A stretch of DNA of 64,000 bases from an uncultured Roseibium sp. (GTDB taxonomy: Bacteria > Pseudomonadota > Alphaproteobacteria > Rhizobiales > Stappiaceae): positions 2,516,001 through 2,580,000 of the forward strand of contig NZ_OY769915.1 in the NCBI RefSeq assembly GCF_963669205.1. Direction: 5' to 3'. Positions 17,181-25,625 of the stretch are shown one piece after another. The first letter of the stretch is position 1. Every line of letters starts with the position of its first letter. The translations under genes and the position numbers were made by a program. Under the pieces are notes generated by a model. It did not search any database. It was given only the letters and a program-made list of their open reading frames with translations, and had not been told where the DNA came from.

Positions 17181-18278
17181 ATGCGTTTAAGTCTTGCGCT
17201 TGCAAGCGCGCTGATAGCTTCACAGGCAGCTGCACACGACAGTGCTGCGCCGATTGGCGGAGAAGAACCGGTTGAACACATCCATCTGAGCGATGAAATC
17301 TGGGATCTATTCATTCCTCAGGCAGAGGCGAGTGCCGACATCACGGTTGAGGGAAACACCAGGCGAATTTACGCCAATGGATATCCCAACAAACCACCCG
17401 GGAAGTTCCCCAACCGCAACAATCCCCACGCCATCTCGAAGAAGAACTACAATCTCAAGGTGCCGCTCGATCCGCGCAAAAATGCCCAGGCTCGGGATGC
17501 GCAGGGCGCTGTATTCGGCATCGCCGTCAACGGGGTGGTCATGGACCCGGGGACAGCGGAATTCTGGCGGAACGACCGGCGTTCGGGATGGAACTACGAA
17601 GCGCTGGGCGGCGCCTGCAAGCTCGGCCTCGACAAGTACAATGCCCATGTCCAGCCGAACGGGACCTACCACTATCACGGTATTCCGTCCGGTGTCGTCT
17701 CCGCGAGTGGCGGGCGGTCGGTTCCCGCGTTGATCGGCTATGCCGCCGACGGATTTCCGATCTACGGCCAGCACGGATATTCCGACCCTGCGGGGAAATC
17801 CCCGATGAAGAAGCTCAAGAGCAGCTATCGGATCAAGAACGGCAACAGGCCGGATGGTCCGGGCGGACGCTACAACGGCAAGTTCACGCAGGACTGGGCC
17901 TTCGTGGACGGGGCGGGCGACCTTGACCGGTGCAACGGCCGTTTTGCCGCGACACCCGAATATCCGGACGGGACCTATCATTATGTCCTGACCGATACGT
18001 TTCCGTTCATTCCCAGATGCTGGATGGGCACGCCCGATCAGAGTTTCACCCGGCTCAAGGGGCGCGGGCAGCGCCGCGGCGACCTGCTGCCGCAAGGAGA
18101 CGTACCGGAGCACGATTTCGCTGCGATCAGCGATCTTGGTGCCGCGCCGGTGATACAGGTCCAGGGCGGTCCGCCACCGCGGATGCGTCCCGGCGGGCCA
18201 CCGCCGCAGCGTGGCCAGCGCGGTCCGCGCCAGCAGCGCGGCGGCCCCGGAGGACGGGCTCCCTGCAGCGGAAGCTGA
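17181..18278 (+). CDS. secreted YHYH-domain protein
   Basis: A 365-aa protein from ATG 17181 (GGAG nine bases upstream). The signal peptide is MRLSLALASALIASQAAA. The body matches the YHYH domain: FGIAVNGVVMDPGTAEFW, NAHVQPNGTYHYHGIP, IGYAADGFPIYG and PDGTYHYVLTDTFPFIPRCW, where YHYH and Y.Y motifs recur. The last about 50 residues are disordered, rich in G, P, R and Q. The biochemical role is unknown; histidine-rich motifs suggest metal binding (inference). It stands alone, with a terminator-like hairpin after it. Confidence 0.82.
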   Translation: MRLSLALASALIASQAAAHDSAAPIGGEEPVEHIHLSDEIWDLFIPQAEASADITVEGNTRRIYANGYPNKPPGKFPNRNNPHAISKKNYNLKVPLDPRKNAQARDAQGAVFGIAVNGVVMDPGTAEFWRNDRRSGWNYEALGGACKLGLDKYNAHVQPNGTYHYHGIPSGVVSASGGRSVPALIGYAADGFPIYGQHGYSDPAGKSPMKKLKSSYRIKNGNRPDGPGGRYNGKFTQDWAFVDGAGDLDRCNGRFAATPEYPDGTYHYVLTDTFPFIPRCWMGTPDQSFTRLKGRGQRRGDLLPQGDVPEHDFAAISDLGAAPVIQVQGGPPPRMRPGGPPPQRGQRGPRQQRGGPGGRAPCSGS

Positions 18279-18300
18279 CGCGACTGGTGGCAAAGGATTG

Positions 18301-18332
18301 AAAGGGGAGGCGCTTGACGGCGCCTCCTTTGC
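18301..18332 (+). terminator. terminator-like hairpin after the YHYH gene
   Basis: GGAGGCGC and GCGCCTCC form an 8-bp stem, flanked by AAA and TTT with a weak T-rich tail (CTTTGCTGTT). Confidence 0.6.
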
Positions 18333-18391
18333 TGTTCATTAGGTCAGGACAGGTCTACCTGTCAGCTCGTGCAACACCGGATGGATACGCC

Positions 18392-20491
18392 ATGAACCAG
18401 TCACCACCGAAAAGTACCTTTTCAACGTGTCCGCACGATTGCCCTTCGGCCTGTGCGGTGGAGGTTCACTTCTATCCGCATGGCGACGTAAGGCGGCTGA
18501 ACGGAGCCAGGGAAAACACCTATACAGCCGGTGTCGTCTGCGCCAAGGTCGCCCGCTATCCGGAACGGCTTTACCATCCTGAACGCCTGACCAGCCCGAT
18601 GCGCCGCGTCGGCGCGAAAGGCGAGGGGCGTTTTGAAGAGATCTCCTGGGAAGACGCGCTCGACCTGATCGCACAAAAGTTCCTCGCCGCCGAAGCGGAA
18701 TTCGGTGCCGAAAGCGTCTGGCCCTACTATTACGCCGGGACGATGGGACAGGTGCAGCGCGACAGCATCCATCGCCTGCGCCACGCAAAGGGCTATTCGC
18801 GCCAGTTCGACAGTTTTTGCACGAACATGGCCTGGACCGGCTACATTGCCGGAACCGGCCGGCTTGCGGGCCCCGATCCGCGCGAAATGGCGCTGTCGAA
18901 CCAGATCGTCATCTGGGGAACCAATCCCGTGTCAACTCAGGTCAACGTGATGACCCATGTGATCGCAGCGCGCAAGAAACGCGGCGCCCGTATCATTGTC
19001 GTCGATGTCTACGAGACGGAAACCATGAAACAGGCCGACATCGGCCTTGTCCTGAAGCCGGGAACGGATGCGGCGCTCGCCTGCGCAATCATGCATGTGC
19101 TCTTCCGCGACGGCCATGCGGATCGGGACTATCTCAACGCCTATACGGACTGCCCGGATGAATTCGAAGCCCATCTTCAGACGCGGACGCCAGAATGGGC
19201 GGCGCGGATAACCGGTCTTGAGGCCGCCAGGATCGAAGAGGTTGCCACCCTCATCGGCGAAACCAAAAAGACCTTCTTCCGGCTGGGATACGGCTTCACG
19301 CGGCAGCGCAACGGTGCCGTTGCCATGCACGCCGCTGCTTCCATCGCCTGCGTTACCGGCTGCTGGCAGTATGAGGGCGGTGGCGCCTTTCACAACAATG
19401 GCGCCATTTACCGGCTCGACAAGGAAATGATCGAGGCGACCTCGCTCAAGGACACGAATGTGCGCGCGCTGGACCAGAGCATGATCGGCCGGATACTGAC
19501 AGGTGACGAAGACGCCTTGCTGGGAGGTCCTCCGGTCAAGGCCATCCTGATCCAGAACACCAATCCCGTGTCGGTTGCCCCGGAACAGGAGCGCGTCAAG
19601 CAAGGTTTTGCGCGAGAGGATCTCTTTACCGTCGTCCACGAGCAGTTCCTGACCGAAACCGCGAAGATGGCGGATGTCGTCCTGCCGGCGACACAGTTTC
19701 TGGAGCACGACGATATCTACAAGGGCGGCGGCCACCAGTACCTGTCGCTCGGTCCGAAGGCCGTTGACCCGCCTGATGGCCCCAAAGAGAACATCTTTGT
19801 TATCAACGAGATTGCCAGGCGCGTTGACTCAAAATCTCATCCGGGATTTGACATGAGCGCGCGCGAGCATATCGACTGGATGCTTCGGAAATCCGGCTAC
19901 GGCAGCCTGGCGGATCTTGAGGCCGAGAAATGGCGCGACCTGCAGCCGGACTTCGAGACATCGCACTTTCTGAACGGCTTTGGCCACGCGGACGGAAAAT
20001 TCCGCTTCCGGCCCGACTGGGCGAACACCGCCGCGCCCAACAAGCCCGATGGCGAGACAGTCTTCGGGCCATTCGCTGACATGCCTGAATTCCCGGATCA
20101 ATGGGATGTCATTGAACTGGCGGATCGCGAACACCCGTTCCGCCTGGCGACGTCGCCGGCACGGTCCTTCCTCAATTCCACGTTCAACGAAACCGAGACC
20201 TCGCTCAAGAAAGAGGGCAGACCCGAAGTCTGGATCAGGCCGGACGATGCGGACAGCATTGGCATTGCTGACGGCGCAAGGGTTCAACTGGGCAATGCGC
20301 GCGGCGTTGTCACGCTCCATGCCCGCCACGTGGAAACGGTGGCTCCCGGGACGTTGATCTCGGAGGGGATCTGGCCGAATGCGGCATTCGAGGACGGCAG
20401 GGGCATCAATACGCTGACCGGAGCCGATCCTGTTGCGCCTTATGGCGGCGCAGCGTTTCATGACACGGCGGTCTGGATCAGGCCCTGCTAG
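18392..20491 (+). CDS. molybdopterin-dependent oxidoreductase (DMSO reductase / formate dehydrogenase superfamily)
   Basis: A 699-aa enzyme from ATG 18392. CPHDCPSAC plus VCAKV (about 27 residues later) is the N-terminal [4Fe-4S] site. The Molybdopterin domain follows (WGTNPVSTQ, PGTDAALACAIMH, QNTNPVSVAPEQ, FLTETAKMADVVLPATQFLEHDD) and then the C-terminal dinucleotide-binding domain (LATSPARSFLNSTFNET, DGARVQLGNARG). There is no Tat signal, so the enzyme is cytoplasmic. The substrate and the Mo ligand cannot be read reliably. No electron-transfer subunit or cofactor gene is adjacent, so it may use a diffusible partner. Confidence 0.88.
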   Translation: MNQSPPKSTFSTCPHDCPSACAVEVHFYPHGDVRRLNGARENTYTAGVVCAKVARYPERLYHPERLTSPMRRVGAKGEGRFEEISWEDALDLIAQKFLAAEAEFGAESVWPYYYAGTMGQVQRDSIHRLRHAKGYSRQFDSFCTNMAWTGYIAGTGRLAGPDPREMALSNQIVIWGTNPVSTQVNVMTHVIAARKKRGARIIVVDVYETETMKQADIGLVLKPGTDAALACAIMHVLFRDGHADRDYLNAYTDCPDEFEAHLQTRTPEWAARITGLEAARIEEVATLIGETKKTFFRLGYGFTRQRNGAVAMHAAASIACVTGCWQYEGGGAFHNNGAIYRLDKEMIEATSLKDTNVRALDQSMIGRILTGDEDALLGGPPVKAILIQNTNPVSVAPEQERVKQGFAREDLFTVVHEQFLTETAKMADVVLPATQFLEHDDIYKGGGHQYLSLGPKAVDPPDGPKENIFVINEIARRVDSKSHPGFDMSAREHIDWMLRKSGYGSLADLEAEKWRDLQPDFETSHFLNGFGHADGKFRFRPDWANTAAPNKPDGETVFGPFADMPEFPDQWDVIELADREHPFRLATSPARSFLNSTFNETETSLKKEGRPEVWIRPDDADSIGIADGARVQLGNARGVVTLHARHVETVAPGTLISEGIWPNAAFEDGRGINTLTGADPVAPYGGAAFHDTAVWIRPC

Positions 20492-20521
20492 GGTATGGCC
20501 CATAAAAGAGGCCGTACCCTG
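20490..20521 (+). terminator. hairpin at the end of the molybdoenzyme gene
   Basis: AGGGTATGGCC (20490-20500) pairs with GGCCGTACCCT (20510-20520) with one G-T pair, then a short pyrimidine-rich tail. The hairpin includes the stop codon. Confidence 0.5.
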
Positions 20522-20544
20522 GCGCTTTCCTCAAGGTAAAACAC

Positions 20545-20585
20545 CTGAAAAAAAGCAGCGCATCCCGGCGGAATGCGCTGCCTTT
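20545..20585 (-). terminator. intrinsic terminator of the DUF983 gene
   Basis: On the minus strand GCAGCGCAT / ATGCGCTGC forms a 9-bp stem (20555-20581) followed by a seven-base T-run. It is placed about 35 bp after the DUF983 stop and could also stop plus-strand transcripts weakly. Confidence 0.85.
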
Positions 20586-20619
20586 CCAGACGTGAACACA
20601 GGTTTGGGGCTCCCGGACG

Positions 20620-21027
20620 TCACGGCTGGGGTTGCGGGGCATCATCTTCCGACGTCACCAGCCTGCCTTCCTCGGCCTTGTAGAAATACTGGCTCGAGAC
20701 CAGCCATCCCTTCAGGGGACGCAGCATCGGGATACAGGTGAGCAGGATCAGTGGCAGGGTCGTGACGAGGTGTACCCAGTAGGGGGCGGTGAATGCGATT
20801 TCCAGCCAGATGGCAAAGGCGACCGCCGGCACACAGCCGAAACAGATGACGAAGAATGCAGGGCCGTCTGCGGGATCTGCGAAACTGTAGTCGAGACCGC
20901 AATGGCTGCAGCCGCGCTTCAGTTTCAGGAAACCGTCGAAAACCTTGCCCTCGCCACAACGTGGACAGCGTCCCTTGAGGCCGGTCTGGATCGGTGAAAG
21001 CTTCGGCCAACTCTGGTTCGTGTTCAT
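20620..21027 (-). CDS. DUF983 zinc-ribbon membrane protein (first copy)
   Basis: A 135-aa protein from ATG 21027. Two zinc-ribbon knuckles (CPRCGEGKVFDGFL and CSHCGLDY) precede two membrane helices (about 60-105) and the conserved RPLKGWLVSSQY end. The molecular function of DUF983 is unknown; cytochrome-oxidase-linked copies exist but none is nearby here. Longer upstream frames are not convincing. It has its own likely promoter region with a MocR-type motif at 21096-21117 and is 176 bp downstream of the mocR stop. Confidence 0.85.
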   Translation of the reverse strand: MNTNQSWPKLSPIQTGLKGRCPRCGEGKVFDGFLKLKRGCSHCGLDYSFADPADGPAFFVICFGCVPAVAFAIWLEIAFTAPYWVHLVTTLPLILLTCIPMLRPLKGWLVSSQYFYKAEEGRLVTSEDDAPQPQP

Positions 21028-21095
21028 CTGCCTTCCAGTCTTGTGAAACTCCGCAAACGCTTTGACTGCGTTTCGTGCGATGCCATCATTTGTAT

Positions 21096-21117
21096 ATTGA
21101 CTGTAATTGAATGCAAT
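21096..21117 (-). promoter_or_regulatory. candidate MocR operator upstream of DUF983
   Basis: On the minus strand the site reads TGCATTCA-AT-TACAGTCA, two 8-mers at a 10-bp period. It resembles the site at 22620-22640 at 17 of 22 positions. It is about 70 bp upstream of the DUF983 start. Confidence 0.5.
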
Positions 21118-21203
21118 CAAAATACGGTATTGATGCGCATAGTCAAGGGAGGCATGTGCGGCAAATTGGCCTCCATTCAAGAACGGGTCAGATGTATTCG
21201 CCG

Positions 21204-22598
21204 TCAAAAATAGACGGATGCCTGCGCTGGTGATGCGGTGAGTGTCTGGGAGAGGATTTCGAGCGCGTTCCCGAGCTGCTTCCGGTCGGCAGGGCCGCCG
21301 AGGCCGACGCGGATACGTTCCGATGGCGCTCCGGACACGGTGAAGGCATCGGATTCGGTGACGCCGATCGGCAAGTTGCGCAACTGGCTGACGAAGGCGG
21401 GCCGGGTCCAGCCGTTGGAAAGCTTGAGCCAGATATGAAATCCTTCTGGATCGGACAGGTACTCCTGACCATGCAGGTACGTTGCCGCGATCTTCTGCCG
21501 CGCCGCGCCTTCGGAACGAATGTAATCCAGAAGCAGTGAGGCGGTGCCATCTTCGATCCAGCGGGTTGCCAGGGCCGTCATTACAGGTGACGGCATGACC
21601 TGAGATGTTCTTGATGCACGTGAGAATTGCCAACGTGCTCCCGGATCCGGCGCAAGCACATACGCAAGCCGTAAGCCGGAGCCGAGGCATTTTGACAAGG
21701 AACCGATATACCAGCTCGTTTCTGGCGCGATGGCGGCAAAAGGCAGGGGCGCCTTGCGGCAAAGCTGGCCATATGCATCGTCTTCAAGGATTGGTACACC
21801 GACCTTTGCCGTCAATGCGGCGAGTTCCTTCCTGCGAAGATAAGGAACTGTCTTTGTTGTCGGATTCTGAAGCGTCGGATTGAGGTAGAGTGCTTTGAGG
21901 CGGCCCGATCCGGCAGCGCTCTGCAAGCTGTCCGGCAGCACGCCCGCATCATCCGTTTCCAGTCCGACCAGCTCCAGCCCCAGTTGGGCCGTGAGTGAGC
22001 GAATGCCGGGATAGGTGACGTCCTCGCAGGCGACCTGATCGCCCGGTTCCGTGATGGCCGTGAGAATGGTGCTCAGCGCCGACTGGGCACCGGATGCGAA
22101 CAGGATCAGCGAGGGTGCCGGAGAAAGTCCGACACCTTCAAGCCATCGGGCTGCAGCGAGCTGATCCTGTTCCCAGCTTTCGGGATTCTGATAGCGAAGC
22201 AGATCCATGAGATCCGCGGAGAGAGCGTTGTATCCCGACCGCATCCTGTCGATGAGCGCGCGATCATGCGGTTCGGGAGGGAGGTTCATGGAAAAATCGG
22301 GCGGGCAGATCCTGACGGCACCATCTTGCGAGCCCTCTGCGGTCCCTACGCCGTTCTGCTTGGTCACGAATGTGCCGCTGCCGACCTGGGACGACAACAG
22401 TCCGCGCCGCCGTGCCTCGGCATATCCGCGCGCGACGGTCGTGAAATCAAGACCGAGCACCTTTGCCAGTTGGCGCTGCGCGGGAAGCCTGTCTCCGGGT
22501 GAAAGCCTGCCGTTCGAAAGGTCGGCGGCAATGCTTTCGGCAATGGCTATGTAGCGCGGGGCGTCACTGCCTTGCAAATCGGGGCACCAGTCGGTCAT
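21204..22598 (-). CDS. MocR-family regulator (GntR HTH fused to aminotransferase-like domain)
   Basis: A 464-aa protein from ATG 22598. The N-terminal winged helix (about 15-85) contains YIAIAESIAADLSNGRLSPG, LPAQRQLAKVLGLDFTTVARGY and GLLSSQVGSGTFV. A fold-type I aminotransferase-like domain (about 120-460) includes LFASGAQSALSTILTAI and the probable PLP lysine in YIGSLSKCLGSGLRLAYV. MocR proteins bind DNA as dimers and respond to PLP or amino compounds. Tandem TACAGTCA elements upstream suggest autoregulation and control of the downstream DUF983 gene. Confidence 0.9.
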   Translation of the reverse strand: MTDWCPDLQGSDAPRYIAIAESIAADLSNGRLSPGDRLPAQRQLAKVLGLDFTTVARGYAEARRRGLLSSQVGSGTFVTKQNGVGTAEGSQDGAVRICPPDFSMNLPPEPHDRALIDRMRSGYNALSADLMDLLRYQNPESWEQDQLAAARWLEGVGLSPAPSLILFASGAQSALSTILTAITEPGDQVACEDVTYPGIRSLTAQLGLELVGLETDDAGVLPDSLQSAAGSGRLKALYLNPTLQNPTTKTVPYLRRKELAALTAKVGVPILEDDAYGQLCRKAPLPFAAIAPETSWYIGSLSKCLGSGLRLAYVLAPDPGARWQFSRASRTSQVMPSPVMTALATRWIEDGTASLLLDYIRSEGAARQKIAATYLHGQEYLSDPEGFHIWLKLSNGWTRPAFVSQLRNLPIGVTESDAFTVSGAPSERIRVGLGGPADRKQLGNALEILSQTLTASPAQASVYF

Positions 22599-22619
22599 GC
22601 GGCTGTCGTCTTTCGAAAA

Positions 22620-22640
22620 ATTGACTGTAAATGACTGTAT
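22620..22640 (-). promoter_or_regulatory. candidate MocR operator upstream of mocR
   Basis: On the minus strand TACAGTCA-TT-TACAGTCA, a perfect 8-mer direct repeat at a 10-bp period (one helical turn). It ends 22 bp before the mocR start, so bound protein would overlap its own promoter or leader. Confidence 0.55.
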
Positions 22641-22707
22641 AGCGCAAGTGATTTGCCGTGTCATTAACAGCCATTCGACTGCGATTCCTCAATATCCCGC
22701 TTTCGCA

Positions 22708-23868
22708 CTAATTCAGGTCGAGAACCTCGACGGACAGGATCGTCGGCAGGTGCCGAGCGAGTTCGGTCCAGCTTTCGCCTTCGTCGAAACTTCCATAGAG
22801 CGAGCCGGAGTTCGTGCCGAAATAAAGACCCGCGGGGTCACGTTCGTCACCGGCCATGGCCTGACGAAGGACGGTAAAGAAACACGCCTCTTGCGGCAAA
22901 CCTTCGCGTTTTGCCTGCCAGCTGCATCCGCCGTCTGAGGACTTCCAGACCGCCGCCGCCGCTTCCGGCGGGAACCGGCCGACAGAATCGCCGTTGAGGG
23001 GGAAGGTCCAGATGGTCTGGGGATCGCGCGGATGCACCCGGATCGGGAACCCGAATGTCGACGGCAGGCCGTCATTGATGCTGTCCCAGCTACGTCCGCC
23101 GTCGGACGAGCGCCAGACACCGTGATGGTTCTGCTGGTAGAGCAGATCACCGTCGCCCGGTGCGCGCATCATGTTGTGCACGCAATGGCCTGTCTCTCCG
23201 TCCCTGGGTCCGGCCGGATGGCTGTGCCCCTCACAGGCGGCCGCGTTCGAGAGACGGTTGCGCCGCTCCCAGCTTGCGCCCGCATCTTCTGTCGCAAAGA
23301 CCCCCGCCGCGGATATCCCGACCCAGAGTTTTCCCGGGGCCGCGGGATCATCAACGATCGTGTGCAGGACAAGACCGGCAGCGCCAGGGTTCCAGCTTTC
23401 CGCGGAAGGATGGTTCGTGAGGCTCTCGAGTGCTTGAAAACTCTTGCCGCCGTCGTCGCTCTTCAAGAGCGCGGCAGGTTTGGTGCCGGCATAAAGCGTT
23501 CCGCGCGAGAGGCGGAGTGACCATATCTGGGAAAAACGGTCGGTAAAGGGAAGCGGATCGTCAGACCAGCCGATCGTCCGGGCGAAGTCCGGGTCCATCG
23601 CCGCCCAGTCGTCGATTGTTCCCTTGGAGAGTTTGGTCAGCTCCCAGTTGTCTCCGCCGTCCCCGGAGCGCCAGACACCGGCCCCGTTCCAGTCGCCGCC
23701 GCCGCCGGCCCAGATCTGCCCCGTGTCAGGGTCGCCGATCGCGTGATTGATCGGCCAGCCGTCGCAATAGGGGCCCCTGACGGTCCAATCCGTTCGATCC
23801 CGGCCTCCGGCAACCAGAAATGCACCCTTGGTCGTGCCGATAAGGACTGTCAGTTCTCCGGAATGCAT
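22708..23868 (-). CDS. BNR/Asp-box beta-propeller protein (sialidase-like fold)
   Basis: A 386-aa protein from ATG 23868, preceded by GAGGAGG at 7 bases. Six Asp-box repeats are visible: RSGDGGDNW, KSDDGGKSF, TEDAGASW, RSSDGGRSW, KSSDGGCSW and SFDEGESW. There is no signal peptide. The sialidase catalytic residues are not evident, so a propeller scaffold or an unknown glycan/exo-enzyme role are both possible. It is the gene upstream of mocR, with 109 bp between them. Confidence 0.8.
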   Translation of the reverse strand: MHSGELTVLIGTTKGAFLVAGGRDRTDWTVRGPYCDGWPINHAIGDPDTGQIWAGGGGDWNGAGVWRSGDGGDNWELTKLSKGTIDDWAAMDPDFARTIGWSDDPLPFTDRFSQIWSLRLSRGTLYAGTKPAALLKSDDGGKSFQALESLTNHPSAESWNPGAAGLVLHTIVDDPAAPGKLWVGISAAGVFATEDAGASWERRNRLSNAAACEGHSHPAGPRDGETGHCVHNMMRAPGDGDLLYQQNHHGVWRSSDGGRSWDSINDGLPSTFGFPIRVHPRDPQTIWTFPLNGDSVGRFPPEAAAAVWKSSDGGCSWQAKREGLPQEACFFTVLRQAMAGDERDPAGLYFGTNSGSLYGSFDEGESWTELARHLPTILSVEVLDLN

Positions 23869-24044
23869 CACGAGGCCTCCTCAAAACCATCGTGAAAATT
23901 ACCACGGAACACGCACTGGATCCCAATTGAATGTGGTTTTCGACACGCACTGCGTCCAAAACATCAATTTATTTAACTATTCGCTAGAAAAGTCGATTTT
24001 TTGATGTAGCTTGAGAGGGCGATTGGAAATAGGAAAGGTATTTA

Positions 24045-24941
24045 ATGTCAGGCTTCCGCTTCAAATACCCGGGTCTTGTCAGCCTCATGGTTGCGCTGTC
24101 GATGTCTTCGGCCCTTGCCGACGGAGACCATGAGCCGATCGGCGACGAGGTATGGAACCTGCCTTTGTTCGATGCGCATGTGCACTACAAGGAACCGGCA
24201 TGGGACCGGTATCCCGTCAGCAGCATCGTGGAACTCATGGACAAGAACGGCGTTGCCATGGCGCTTGTATCCTCCACGCCCGACGAGGGCACCATCATGC
24301 TGTGGGAATATGCGCCGAACCGGGTCGTTCCCGAGCTTCGGCCCTACCACGGAACCGCGGGATCGTCGAACTGGACCAAGGCGGAAGGAATGGACGCCTA
24401 TCTGGAGGGCCGGCTCGAAAGTTATCCTCACGAGGGCATCGGAGAATTTCATATCCGTCAGCTGGACATGTCTGACGAAACATTGTTCCGCAAGATCATT
24501 GCGATGGCGAAGGAGCGGGACATCTACCTGCATGTTCATTCGGGAACCGAGCCGATCCGCTGGCTCTATGGTCTTGATCCGGAGGTGAAGATCATCTGGG
24601 CGCACGCCGGACTGGGCACGCCGGCGCCGGAGGTTTACGAACTGATGGACGAATATCCCGAGCTTCTCGCTGACACTTCCCTGCGGGAGTACAGCATTCT
24701 CGGCCGGGGCGAAAATCTTGATCCGCAATGGCTTGAAATCATTTTCGATTTCCAGGACAGGCTGATGATCGGCAGTGACACCTGGGTCAACAGCCAGTGG
24801 GACAGCTATTCCGAGATCATGACCATGAACCGGCGGTGGCTGTCGAAGCTGCCACGGGAGGTCGCTGAGAAGATCGCCTACAAAAATGCCGAGCGTTACT
24901 TCGGCCGCGAGATCTCCATGGACCAGATCGGCACCAAATAA
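24045..24941 (+). CDS. secreted amidohydrolase-2-type metal-dependent hydrolase
   Basis: A 298-aa protein with a signal peptide (about residues 1-25, ending ALADG). The metal-site pattern of the TIM-barrel amidohydrolases is present: LFDAHVHYKEP, YLHVHSGTEPI, IIWAHAGLGTP and LMIGSDTW. PLFDAH.H plus HVHSG and GSD give the usual H, H, H, D set. The substrate is unknown. It faces the purN 3' end 33 bp away. Confidence 0.82.
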   Translation: MSGFRFKYPGLVSLMVALSMSSALADGDHEPIGDEVWNLPLFDAHVHYKEPAWDRYPVSSIVELMDKNGVAMALVSSTPDEGTIMLWEYAPNRVVPELRPYHGTAGSSNWTKAEGMDAYLEGRLESYPHEGIGEFHIRQLDMSDETLFRKIIAMAKERDIYLHVHSGTEPIRWLYGLDPEVKIIWAHAGLGTPAPEVYELMDEYPELLADTSLREYSILGRGENLDPQWLEIIFDFQDRLMIGSDTWVNSQWDSYSEIMTMNRRWLSKLPREVAEKIAYKNAERYFGREISMDQIGTK

Positions 24942-24974
24942 GTGCTTGGAGCGACGGTCCGGGCGAAGCTCAAC

Positions 24975-25625
24975 TTAGCCCGGCCAGACCAGCCGAAGCT
25001 CGGATTCGCCTGCGGCGCCGGTCAGGACGCGGGCTCCGGTCACCTTGGTCTTGCCCGTTGCGACAAGTTCGAGCGCTTTGGGATAGATCCGGTGTTCGAC
25101 TTCCAGAACGCGCGCCGCAAGCGTTTCAGGCGTGTCGTGGTCGAGAACGGGAACCGCGCCCTGAACGATGATCGGGCCGTCATCCATTTCCGCCGAAACG
25201 AAATGAACCGTGGCCCCGTGGATCTTGACGCCTTCGTCGAGCGCCCGCTCGTGGGTCGCTAGGCCCTTGAAGGAGGGCAGGAGAGCCGGATGAATATTGA
25301 TCATCCGGCCTGACCAGGCATTCACCAGGTAGGGTGTCAGAATGCGCATGAAGCCCGCGAGAGTGACCAGCTCGATGCGGTGCTCGCGCAGGACCGCGTC
25401 GACTGCCTTTTCAAACGCCTCGCGGTCTCCCGCGAACCCGGTATGGTCGACGACCGCTGTCGGAATTCCGAATTCCGCCGCCCGCTCCAGACCTTTCGCG
25501 TCGGGCCGGTTCGAGACGACAAGCGCGATTTCAGCCGGGTAGGAGGGTTCCATGGCCGCGGAAATCAGCGCGCCCATGTTCGATCCGCGTCCGGATATGA
25601 GGACGGCTGTGCGTTTGCGGCTCAT
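24975..25625 (-). CDS. purN: phosphoribosylglycinamide formyltransferase
   Basis: A 216-aa enzyme of step 3 of purine synthesis that formylates GAR with 10-formyl-THF. VLISGRGSNMGALI is the phosphate-binding start. GFMRILTPYLVNAWSGRMINIHPALLPSFKG contains the N-x-H catalytic set (INIHP). HFVSAEMDDGPII supplies the catalytic D. It starts at ATG 25625, overlapping the purM stop by an ATGA. Confidence 0.97.
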   Translation of the reverse strand: MSRKRTAVLISGRGSNMGALISAAMEPSYPAEIALVVSNRPDAKGLERAAEFGIPTAVVDHTGFAGDREAFEKAVDAVLREHRIELVTLAGFMRILTPYLVNAWSGRMINIHPALLPSFKGLATHERALDEGVKIHGATVHFVSAEMDDGPIIVQGAVPVLDHDTPETLAARVLEVEHRIYPKALELVATGKTKVTGARVLTGAAGESELRLVWPG

